Part shown: piece by piece, positions 1 to 5,842 of the stretch
How the letters are laid out: every line of letters starts with the position of its first letter
How positions within the stretch are numbered: the stretch's first letter is position 1
DNA from: CAYGVX01 sp964395545
GTDB lineage: Archaea; Thermoproteota; Bathyarchaeia; Bathyarchaeales; SOJC01
NCBI GenBank assembly: GCA_964395545.1
Contig: CAYNAW010000054.1
Location: 1 to 7,533, forward strand
Direction: 5' to 3'
Length of the DNA: 7,533 bases
The notes under the pieces: model-generated
Told to the model about the DNA's origin: nothing
The model's database searches: none
The model's input: the letters and a program-made list of their open reading frames with translations, nothing else
Translations under genes and position numbers: made by a program

Positions 1-37
1 AGTCAAGGCCGGAGTAAACTACGGAGAAAGCTGGTAA
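1..37 (+). CDS. Possible 3' end of an upstream gene (last 11 codons)
   Basis: Frame 2 reads VKAGVNYGESW and then a TAA at 35-37. The other two + frames stop at 17 and 81. A pyrimidine/T-rich tract resembling an archaeal terminator begins about ten bases after this TAA, which is the main reason to think a gene ends here. Eleven residues are too few to assign a family. Confidence 0.3.
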   Translation, partial: VKAGVNYGESW

Positions 38-40
38 CCT

Positions 41-61
41 TCCCCTCTTTTTTCTCTTTTT
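41..61 (+). terminator. T-rich archaeal-type terminator
   Basis: A tract of almost pure pyrimidines holds T runs at 48-53 and 57-61. Archaeal RNA polymerase commonly terminates on runs of five or more T without needing a hairpin. The tract lies just after the possible stop codon at 35-37 and well before the next clear gene at 368, so it fits termination of upstream transcription. No strong hairpin is visible before it. Confidence 0.45.
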
Positions 62-290
62 GTACACGGTTTGATTCCTGAGTGTCGACAAGCATGCCCA
101 AAACAAAGTGCGATGTACGCTTCTCAGGAGACGGTGAAAGATCCTATCCCCGTTACCTGTGAGGATGTGAGCATGTCCAATGTGACGATAGACACAAAAC
201 ATCTTTATGTAAGCTACAGAAATGGCAAGGAATTATCCCCTTCGTGATAGGAATGATTGGAAAACTTCACTTCCACGTTAGCTCTCCATC

Positions 291-296
291 TTTAAA
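291..296 (+). promoter_or_regulatory. Possible TATA box of the ECF-CoA operon
   Basis: TTTAAA resembles the core of an archaeal TATA box. A transcription start about 25-28 bases downstream would fall near 318-322 and give a leader of roughly 45-50 bases before the ATG at 368. An alternative weaker AT-rich box lies at 323-329. The sequence alone does not decide between them. Confidence 0.3.
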
Positions 297-304
297 CGTG
301 TCCA

Positions 305-339
305 GAGAATCCATACGAAATTCTTATTTGGAGATTCTC
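305..339 (+). repeat. 7-bp inverted repeat upstream of the ECF gene
   Basis: GAGAATC at 305-311 is the reverse complement of GATTCTC at 333-339, with a 21-base spacer. It lies 28 bases before the start codon, around the expected transcription start. It could be an operator or a leader hairpin. A 7-base match over this spacing can also arise by chance. Confidence 0.3.
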
Positions 340-367
340 GGTCTTTTCGAAGCAGAGACGATACCAG

Positions 368-1132
368 ATGAGGACTATCGAAGTCGCAATGATAGGCGTA
401 TGCGCTGCTCTCTATGCGGTAATAGGACGGTTAACAGATTTGGGTATAACTGTAGGCGGAGTCGCATTCTGGCCTGCGGCGGTAATCCCGGCAGTCTTCG
501 CTGTCCTTTATGGACCTTGGACTGGAGGGTTTGGCGCAGCCTTCGGCATATTCATCAGGGACATGTTGTTCCACGGAGACCCCTTACTAAGCCTGTCCGC
601 GGGGGTTACGGCTAATTTTGCCATGGCCTTCCTCATTGGCTACATCTCGCGCTCAACCCTTAACTGGAAAAAAATCGGTTCGGGTGTAATCATAGGCGGC
701 ATCATCATAGTCACCGGTTTGCTGTTGCCCACGTTTTTGTTGCCCGCCGAATCCGAGGCTTTCACACAATTGTCCTCCTTCGAAAGCGTTCTACTCTTCA
801 CCGCAACAGTTGTCGCAAGCATATTCATCATGGCAGCGGTGGCTAAGTTCTGGCCGGAATGGAAAAACTACGGTGTCGGATCAATCATAGGGCTAGGAGT
901 GGGAAGCACAATAGTGGCCCTTGCGGTGTGGGGCTACAGCCAAATCTTCTTCTCTCCTCAAGGCTACTTCACAACTCCGATATCCTCATCGTTCATCCTC
1001 GTCATCTTCGTCTGGACGTTCGCCACCGAAATTCCGTTCATAATCCTGCTTGGTCCACCAATTATCAAAGCTTGCTACAAAGCAATCCCCTCGCTGCAAA
1101 GTAGAGAAACGAGCCAAAAAAAGGGACAATAA
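368..1132 (+). CDS. ECF-transporter substrate-binding (S) component, possible CoA-precursor importer
   Basis: A 254-residue integral membrane protein with about six or seven hydrophobic segments, roughly at residues 6-21, 33-50, 52-67, 77-95, 103-122, 138-160, 171-195 and 206-236; some of these probably merge. The small-residue-rich first helix and the GGFGAAFGIFIRDML region near 53-67 are typical of ECF S components, the membrane subunits that bind a vitamin or cofactor precursor and work with a shared EcfT/EcfA module. No ATPase or T subunit is encoded in this window, so it would have to use one from elsewhere or act alone. The ATG at 368 begins right at the hydrophobic N-terminus. Its stop codon abuts the TTG of the pantoate kinase gene, so the two are surely co-transcribed. 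That context suggests pantothenate, pantoate or a related CoA precursor as substrate. The family call is fairly secure; the substrate is inference. Confidence 0.75.
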   Translation: MRTIEVAMIGVCAALYAVIGRLTDLGITVGGVAFWPAAVIPAVFAVLYGPWTGGFGAAFGIFIRDMLFHGDPLLSLSAGVTANFAMAFLIGYISRSTLNWKKIGSGVIIGGIIIVTGLLLPTFLLPAESEAFTQLSSFESVLLFTATVVASIFIMAAVAKFWPEWKNYGVGSIIGLGVGSTIVALAVWGYSQIFFSPQGYFTTPISSSFILVIFVWTFATEIPFIILLGPPIIKACYKAIPSLQSRETSQKKGQ

Positions 1133-2068
1133 TTGGCAGCAAAGACTGCAAGAGCGTTCTCCCCTGCGGGAATCTCGAGTTTCTTTGAAATATGCGACAC
1201 GGCGCCCGACGGAAAACCCATAACCATGATGGAGGTCGTTGGCAGTCGCGGCGGAGGCTTCGTAATAGAGAAAGGCGTTCTCACCGAGATCAACGCAAAG
1301 GAGTCCAAAAAAAAGCGGATAGAAGTATACATCAACAATCAACCTGCACCTGACGCTGAAACGACTCGGACAGTTGCAGCAATGTTGTTGGAGAGAGCGG
1401 CTAGACCGTACGACGTTGTCATTCACCACAGCGTCGCCGTTCCCATAGGCGCAGGCTTTGGATCCAGCGCTGCAGGGGCACTGAGCACTGCTCTCGCCCT
1501 CAGCAAGGCAGTCGGCATTAGCCTCACCCTATTTCAAGCGGGAAGGATGGCTCACGTGGCCGAGGTGAAGTGCCGAACAGGACTAGGCACCGTGGGGCCA
1601 GTCGCGCTGGGGGGATGTGTAGTCACCGTCGAACCTGGCGCCCCCGGACATGCAGTCATTGACCGAATCCCGACTGCTCCTGAGCATCGAGTAGTGACTG
1701 GCTACTATAGGCCGATGCTGACTAGGAAAGTGTTGGCGTCGGACAAGGTTCGAAGACGGGTCAACAACTGTGGGAGAGAGACCGTCGACAGGATACTCGC
1801 CGATCCGTCGCTCGAAAACTTCATGCAGGCGAGCAAAGAATTCGCCAGGAATGCGGGGTTCACGACTCCCGTAACTGAGAAACTCATCGACTTAGCAGAG
1901 AAAGCAGGAGCAATCGGTGCAGCACAGAACATGGTAGGCGAGGTTGTCCACGCGCTGACCACGGTCAGCATGGCTCCAAAGATAGTTGAGGTTTTTAAGA
2001 GAGTTCTGCCACCTAGAAACATTCTCACAGCAAGAGTCGACGTTAGAGGCGCGCGTCTTCTGGGTTGA
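1133..2068 (+). CDS. Pantoate kinase (archaeal CoA biosynthesis, GHMP family)
   Basis: This 311-residue protein belongs to the GHMP kinase superfamily. In archaea pantoate kinase phosphorylates pantoate with ATP to 4-phosphopantoate, which phosphopantothenate synthetase then joins to beta-alanine; this replaces bacterial PanC/PanK. The N-terminal ARAFSPAGISSFFEICDT (residues 6-23) is the family's substrate-side motif. PIGAGFGSSAAG (104-115) is the GHMP ATP-binding loop, and KCRTGLGTVGP (147-157) is a further conserved stretch. The start is a TTG immediately after the preceding stop. The first in-frame ATG (1226, residue 32) would delete the conserved N-terminal motif, so TTG is preferred even though only a weak AGGGA precedes it. 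The gene sits between an ECF S component and PPAT in one operon. The enzyme should be cytosolic. The main alternative is another GHMP kinase, but the PPAT neighbour argues against that. Confidence 0.88.
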   Translation: MAAKTARAFSPAGISSFFEICDTAPDGKPITMMEVVGSRGGGFVIEKGVLTEINAKESKKKRIEVYINNQPAPDAETTRTVAAMLLERAARPYDVVIHHSVAVPIGAGFGSSAAGALSTALALSKAVGISLTLFQAGRMAHVAEVKCRTGLGTVGPVALGGCVVTVEPGAPGHAVIDRIPTAPEHRVVTGYYRPMLTRKVLASDKVRRRVNNCGRETVDRILADPSLENFMQASKEFARNAGFTTPVTEKLIDLAEKAGAIGAAQNMVGEVVHALTTVSMAPKIVEVFKRVLPPRNILTARVDVRGARLLG

Positions 2069-2550
2069 AAACGTTGAGCAAGCCCTTTACGCTAGTGGCA
2101 GTCGGAGGAACCTTCGACGAGTTCCATAAAGGGCACCGAACATTGTTGGAGAAAGCCTTTGAAGTTGGCAAGAGAGTGCAAATCGGTCTCTGCTCAGACG
2201 ACTTTGTGCAGAAGCTGAAGAAGCCACATAGCATAGCACCGTTCGCCGTAAGGTTGGAGGAATTGAAGAGCTACTTGCTGAAGCGTGGCTGGCTCGAGCG
2301 TGCCGAAATAGTTCCCCTGTACGATGCCTTCGGTCCTGCAGCAACAAGCAGACAAATCGAGGCAATTGTGGTGAGCCAAGAGACTGAACAGGGCGCTCGA
2401 GAGATAAACGAAAAACGCAAAGCGAGCAGGCTTTTCCCTCTGGAAATCGTCTCCATCGGCATGGTGTTGGCTGAGAACAGCAACCCTATCTCGACTAACA
2501 GGATTCGAAGCCTGGAAATAGACCGTGAAGGAAAGCTCCTGAAAAAATAG
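2065..2550 (+). CDS. coaD: Phosphopantetheine adenylyltransferase, archaeal type (PPAT/CoaD)
   Basis: A 161-residue nucleotidyltransferase with an HIGH-superfamily Rossmann fold. It transfers AMP from ATP to 4'-phosphopantetheine, giving dephospho-CoA and pyrophosphate, the penultimate step of CoA synthesis. The N-terminal strand VAVGGTFDEFHKGH carries the (H/T)xGH nucleotide-binding motif as HKGH at 21-24. The second signature ISTNRIR at 142-148 matches the ISSTxIR class. Length agrees with archaeal PPAT. The TTG start (2065-2067) overlaps the TGA of the pantoate kinase gene (2066-2068) as TTGA, with no clear Shine-Dalgarno sequence, implying translational coupling. The ORF ends in a lysine-rich tail. 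With the preceding gene it gives two of the CoA steps; phosphopantothenate synthetase, the Dfp/CoaBC-type steps and dephospho-CoA kinase are not in this window. Confidence 0.9.
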   Translation: MKTLSKPFTLVAVGGTFDEFHKGHRTLLEKAFEVGKRVQIGLCSDDFVQKLKKPHSIAPFAVRLEELKSYLLKRGWLERAEIVPLYDAFGPAATSRQIEAIVVSQETEQGAREINEKRKASRLFPLEIVSIGMVLAENSNPISTNRIRSLEIDREGKLLKK

Positions 2551-2580
2551 ACATGTGCCTTCACGAAAAACACCTGGATG

Positions 2581-2594
2581 TAATACGCGTATTA
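2581..2594. repeat. Perfect 14-bp palindrome TAATACGCGTATTA
   Basis: The 14 bases are exactly their own reverse complement, and the symmetry stops at the flanking bases. The site lies 30 bases after the PPAT stop and about 60 bases before the TATA-like box of the next operon. Such an AT-flanked symmetric site fits a dimeric helix-turn-helix regulator. No regulator is assigned. Confidence 0.5.
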
Positions 2595-2638
2595 TTGACA
2601 TATTATGCTGTTGAATCACAGAATCCAGAATCCAAATA

Positions 2639-2652
2639 GATTATTCATAATC
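2639..2652. repeat. Inverted repeat GATTAT-TC-ATAATC, candidate operator
   Basis: Six-base arms (2639-2644 and 2647-2652) are perfect reverse complements around a two-base centre. The right arm ends three bases before the TATA-like box at 2655-2660, so a protein bound here would cover or adjoin the BRE position. The arms are AT-rich, so chance symmetry is possible. Confidence 0.4.
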
Positions 2653-2654
2653 GA

Positions 2655-2660
2655 TTTATA
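2655..2660 (+). promoter_or_regulatory. TATA box of the signalling operon
   Basis: TTTATA in an AT-rich context is a good archaeal TATA box. A start about 25 bases downstream would be near 2682-2687, leaving a leader of about 30-35 bases before the TTG at 2718. GAGG at 2707-2710 lies seven bases before that TTG and would serve as its ribosome binding site. Confidence 0.5.
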
Positions 2661-2717
2661 CGTTCTTCATAGAGGCTTTTACTAGTTAACCACGGTCGTC
2701 GGCTTCGAGGAATCAGT

Positions 2718-3047
2718 TTGCCTAAACGTAATTTCGAGAAGATACTATTGGAAGCGGTGGACGAAGGGTTGTCCTCGCTAGGAGAATCCTGTAAGCTGGC
2801 CATCTACTTTCATCTAGAAGAAAATTTCAAAGTCAAGAGAGAAGAGATTCCCTGCAAAATTGAGCTGTTCGAGGAGGCCATTGGAAGAATATTCGGACAA
2901 GGAGCCAGCTTCCTCGAAATCCTGATCATGCAACGCCTTCACCAGAAAATCGGGGGAACTCCGACGCTGGGAGACTTGGACGACTTCACGCTCAGGGAAT
3001 ACGTGGCCTCCACCAGAGAAAGCCTTCTGCGAGCTAACAGACTCTGA
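2718..3047 (+). CDS. Small NitrOD5-like signalling protein
   Basis: A 109-residue soluble, mostly helical protein. It resembles the NitrOD5 domain, a small archaeal domain named as a presumed output module of two-component systems in Thaumarchaeota and related lineages. The resemblance is by recall: an N-terminal FEKILLEAVDEGLSSLGES stretch, then AIYFHLE, then EEIPCKIELFEEAIGRIFG, then FLEILIMQRLHQKIG. The biochemical role of this domain is not known. Here it stands alone with no receiver or DNA-binding domain attached. It is first in an operon, ending 18 bases before a histidine kinase gene followed by a receiver protein. The TTG start is chosen because GAGG at 2707-2710 is correctly spaced and a TATA-like box lies upstream; no in-frame ATG precedes the conserved part. 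The last 20 residues, DDFTLREYVASTRESLLRAN, look like a separate charged helix. Confidence 0.7.
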   Translation: MPKRNFEKILLEAVDEGLSSLGESCKLAIYFHLEENFKVKREEIPCKIELFEEAIGRIFGQGASFLEILIMQRLHQKIGGTPTLGDLDDFTLREYVASTRESLLRANRL

Positions 3048-3054
3048 CCTAAGG

Positions 3055-3060
3055 CAGGTG
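3055..3060 (+). promoter_or_regulatory. Ribosome binding site of the histidine kinase gene
   Basis: AGGTGG, five bases before the ATG at 3066, matches the anti-Shine-Dalgarno end of archaeal 16S rRNA. It lies in the 18-base gap after the small protein gene and fixes the kinase start at this ATG. Confidence 0.6.
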
Positions 3061-3065
3061 GACAT

Positions 3066-5384
3066 ATGAAAGAGAGAAAGGACTGTGCAGATGTCAGACG
3101 AGAACTTATTCAGACAAGAGAACAACTTCGGGAAACGGAGCGGCTTTTTCGCGCTGTGGCTGACAACGCTCACGGCGGCATTCTCATCGTCGACGACAAT
3201 TACAGAATCACATATGCCAACAATGAAGGTTGCAGATTACTAGGTCTAACCAGAAAGAAAGTGATAGGACGGGATTTCCGAGAGTTTCTCGTTAAAGAAT
3301 GCAGAGACCGGGTGGAGGATGGATATCGACGTAGGCAACGCGGCGTAAGAATCCCATCTCAATACCAGTTCAGGGTAGCTGGACAAAACGGCGAGAGGAT
3401 CATCGAAGTCAAGTCAACCGTACACACCTCAAAGGGCAAAGCTCAAACAATTGCAGAAATCTTCGACGTGACGGAACACAAAACGCTGAAAGAGGATAGA
3501 AGAAGATTCGAGCAGCGACTCTCTGCCCTAAACACCTACAGCCAAAGTCTCATCATGGCTAAGAGCATGGAAGAGATCTATACGCTGACGTTGGACGCCA
3601 TGGAGAAAACGTTGGGTTTTGAGCACGCTGCCTTTCTCATAGCGGAAAAGGGAAAACTCCGTGTTGCGCAACAACGCGGATACCCTATGCCCTTGCTCGT
3701 GGAGTTACCGTTAGATGGCACAATGAGGGGCATAACTGTCCTGGCGGCAAACGCTCGGATTCCAACCCTCGTTCCAGACGTCAGGCTGAATAAGGAATAC
3801 GTGAAAGGCATTCCCAGCATACGGTCAGAACTCGCCGTGCCAGTAGATTCCGAGGGCAGAATACTAGGAGTCCTGAACGTGGAAAGCAAGAAACCGGCTG
3901 CCTTCGATATTAGAGACATGCATCTACTCCAAATCTTGGCCTCTCACGCGGCGACGGCCATGAGCAACTTGGAGAAACGGAAGGAGATTGAGAAGCGCTC
4001 CAACCAACTGACCTCGTTGATGAGCAGTTCCACCAAGATCATGAGTTCCACGAGCTTACGCCAAAGACTGCAGACAATCGCGGAGGCTATCCGAGGACTT
4101 GGCTGGCGGAGAGTTGTCATTTCAGTGCGAGACGGAAACATGGAGATCGCGAAGCCTGAAGACATCGTCACCGCTGGTTTGACTGAGGACGAGGCGAGCT
4201 TTTTGTGGGATAACAGGCCGCCGGGTCAGGTGTGGCGGGAGCGCTTTGGACCCGATTTTGCTCGATTCAGAGTGGGTGAATTTTACAATCTTCCATGGAG
4301 TGACTCTTGGGTTAGAAAGAAGTTTACTGACAGCACGGTGCCCAGCAGACTCTCGCAGGAGGATATGGTTGACTGGGATCCGCAAGATCTGCTCTACGCT
4401 CCGCTTCGTTTGGCTGATGGGCGCATCGTCGGTGTGTTAAGCGTGGATGACCCAGCCGATGGGAGGCGGCCGACCGAGGAGGCTTTGGCGCCCTTGGAGC
4501 TTTTCATCCACCAAGCCGCGGTGGCGATAGAGAACGCGCAGCTCATTGAAAGTCTCCACGTAGTAAGAGAGCAGCTGAAAGCCGACGCGGAGATGCTCGA
4601 GTTGAAGGTTGAGGAGAGGACTCAGGAGCTGAAGAAGTCGCAGGAGCAGCTGCTGAAGGCCCAACGCTTAGCGGCCATAGGCGAACTTGCCAGCATGGTT
4701 GGACATGATCTGCGCAACCCGCTAACGGGTATCGCAGGAGCCACCTATTACCTTAGAACGAAGTTGAGCAAGAACACGAACGAGAGAACTAGGGAAATGG
4801 TGAGGCTTATCGAGAGGGAAATAGAATACTCGAACAAAATCATCAACGACCTGCTAGATTATTCGAGAGAGATGCAGCTTGAGCTAGCAGGAACCACTCT
4901 TAAGCAATTGACGAAAGAAGCCTTGGTAATGGTAGACATGCCCAGAAACGTTAAGGTGAAAGACCTGACTCGGAGCAAGGCAAGAATAAGTGTCGACGCA
5001 GGGAAGATGAAAAGGGTCTTTGTCAATATAATAAAGAACGCAGTTGAAGCCATGCCCAGAGGTGGCGTACTGACGTTAAGGAGCCGCGAGACTGACGATA
5101 GCTTGAACGTGGATTTCAGCGACACCGGCGTAGGTATGCCTCGATGTGTTCTGGCGAGGTTGTGGACGCCTCTTTTCACGACGAAGGCGAAGGGAATGGG
5201 ACTAGGCTTGTCAATCTGCAAAAGGATAACGGAAGCCCACGGTGGCAGAATCTCTGTTGAAAGCATCGTTGGCAAAGGGACAACTTTCACAGTAACAATT
5301 CCGTTGTCGTATGAACCCCCAGGAGGTGAAAATACATGGATACAACCCCAAGAATCCTCGTTGTTGACGACGACGAAAGCATAA
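3066..5384 (+). CDS. Soluble sensor histidine kinase, PAS-GAF-GAF-HisKA-HATPase
   Basis: A 772-residue protein with no membrane segment, so a cytosolic sensor. A short N-terminal coiled coil (1-26) leads to a PAS domain (about 27-138) ending in the usual DVTEHK linker. A first GAF domain follows at about 155-302 and a second, diverged GAF at about 318-493, whose FYNLPW and DLLYAPLRLADGRIVGVLSVDDP stretches are characteristic. A long coiled coil (about 495-535) connects to the catalytic part. The HisKA H-box GHDLRNPLTGI has the phospho-accepting His547. The ATPase shows the N-box around Asn658 (IIKNAVEAMP), the G1 box DTGVGM from Asp686, the F-box LWTPLFTTKAKG, the G2 box GMGLGLS at 710-716 and a GKGTTFTVTIP end. 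All key residues are intact. The last 20 or so residues run past the domain in a frame overlapping the downstream receiver gene. The ligands of the sensor domains cannot be read from sequence. Confidence 0.93.
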   Translation: MKERKDCADVRRELIQTREQLRETERLFRAVADNAHGGILIVDDNYRITYANNEGCRLLGLTRKKVIGRDFREFLVKECRDRVEDGYRRRQRGVRIPSQYQFRVAGQNGERIIEVKSTVHTSKGKAQTIAEIFDVTEHKTLKEDRRRFEQRLSALNTYSQSLIMAKSMEEIYTLTLDAMEKTLGFEHAAFLIAEKGKLRVAQQRGYPMPLLVELPLDGTMRGITVLAANARIPTLVPDVRLNKEYVKGIPSIRSELAVPVDSEGRILGVLNVESKKPAAFDIRDMHLLQILASHAATAMSNLEKRKEIEKRSNQLTSLMSSSTKIMSSTSLRQRLQTIAEAIRGLGWRRVVISVRDGNMEIAKPEDIVTAGLTEDEASFLWDNRPPGQVWRERFGPDFARFRVGEFYNLPWSDSWVRKKFTDSTVPSRLSQEDMVDWDPQDLLYAPLRLADGRIVGVLSVDDPADGRRPTEEALAPLELFIHQAAVAIENAQLIESLHVVREQLKADAEMLELKVEERTQELKKSQEQLLKAQRLAAIGELASMVGHDLRNPLTGIAGATYYLRTKLSKNTNERTREMVRLIEREIEYSNKIINDLLDYSREMQLELAGTTLKQLTKEALVMVDMPRNVKVKDLTRSKARISVDAGKMKRVFVNIIKNAVEAMPRGGVLTLRSRETDDSLNVDFSDTGVGMPRCVLARLWTPLFTTKAKGMGLGLSICKRITEAHGGRISVESIVGKGTTFTVTIPLSYEPPGGENTWIQPQESSLLTTTKA
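5322..5329 (+). promoter_or_regulatory. Perfect Shine-Dalgarno of the receiver gene, inside the kinase gene
   Basis: GGAGGTGA is fully complementary to the 3' end of archaeal 16S rRNA and lies six bases before the ATG at 5336. It is within the kinase coding sequence, where it encodes part of PGGE. It decides the receiver start and suggests strong re-initiation independent of the kinase stop 49 bases later. Confidence 0.8.
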
Positions 5385-5794
5385 GAAAGGTGCTAACAAC
5401 CATACTGGAGGAAGAAGGCTACGCTGTGGATACGGCTGAGTGTGGAAAAGAAGCAATCGACAAGTCCCACGACAAATTCTACAACCTCGCCTTGGTAGAC
5501 ATTCGCCTTCCTGATATGATGGGAACTCAGCTGCTGACAGCGTTGAAGAAAACGACGCCTAAGATGGTTAAAATGATAATCACGGGCTACCCGTCTCTGC
5601 AGAACGCCATCGAAGCCGTGAACAAGGGCGCTGACGCCTACCTGCTTAAGCCCTTCAACGTAGAAGACACGTTGGGATTAATCAAGGCGCACTTGGAGAA
5701 GCAGAAAGAAGCGAAAACATACAGCCAAGAGAAGGTTGCCGAGTTCATCGAAACGAGGGCCAGAGAAATAGAAGCCACAGCGCGCAGAGAATAG
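5336..5794 (+). CDS. Receiver-domain-only response regulator
   Basis: A 152-residue CheY-like protein. The receiver domain covers about residues 5-117. It has the acidic cluster Asp11-Asp12-Asp13, phospho-accepting Asp55 in LVDIRLP, the switch Thr83 in IITGYP and Lys105 in the cis-proline motif LLKPF, so all phosphorylation residues are intact. After it comes a charged helical tail (about 118-152, rich in Lys, Glu and Arg) with no DNA-binding, enzymatic or other output domain. The first 49 bases overlap the 3' end of the kinase gene in another frame, so the pair is almost certainly cognate. It should receive phosphate from His547 and act by protein-protein contact. Candidate partners include the NitrOD5-like protein encoded at the head of the operon; that link is inferred from order only. 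Confidence 0.92.
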   Translation: MDTTPRILVVDDDESIRKVLTTILEEEGYAVDTAECGKEAIDKSHDKFYNLALVDIRLPDMMGTQLLTALKKTTPKMVKMIITGYPSLQNAIEAVNKGADAYLLKPFNVEDTLGLIKAHLEKQKEAKTYSQEKVAEFIETRAREIEATARRE

Positions 5795-5842
5795 TCCAGA
5801 CTCCTCCATCTTAGCCCGCTTTCCACAATGTAGTGTAGGTGT

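Larger units (their letters stand above)
62..367. other. Intergenic stretch without a convincing gene
   Basis: About 300 bases between the T-rich tract and the ECF gene. It contains a weak 44-codon frame (ATG 113, stop 245-247) without a clear ribosome binding site, which I do not call. A TTTAAA box lies at 291-296 and a 7-base inverted repeat at 305-311/333-339. I see no tRNA, no recognisable C/D-box RNA and no known riboswitch fold. Low coding signal suggests this is mainly the promoter and leader region of the operon that follows. Confidence 0.5.

Noticed and set aside
113..247. 44-codon + strand frame beginning MYASQETVKDP
   Set aside because: It has no convincing ribosome binding site or promoter, no recognised family and is short enough to be open by chance. 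It is mentioned under the intergenic feature only.
244..615. 123-codon + strand frame starting at a GTG
   Set aside because: It overlaps the ECF gene for most of its length in another frame, and its Arg/Cys-rich product looks like an out-of-frame shadow.
368..1132. A complete ECF transporter locus
   Set aside because: Only an S component is present. No EcfA ATPase or EcfT is found in the window.
986..1429. Long - strand frame antisense to the ECF and pantoate kinase genes
   Set aside because: It lies opposite two well-supported genes and its product has no domain character.
2194..2619. Long - strand frame antisense to PPAT
   Set aside because: It is opposite a clearly recognised enzyme, its composition is not protein-like and another antisense frame overlaps it.
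4859..5290. - strand frame antisense to the kinase ATPase domain
   Set aside because: The sense strand carries intact N, G1, F and G2 boxes; the antisense reading is a by-product of that codon use.
5795..5842. Terminator between the convergent receiver and kinase genes
   Set aside because: The 48 bases hold no T run of five or more on either strand and no clear hairpin.
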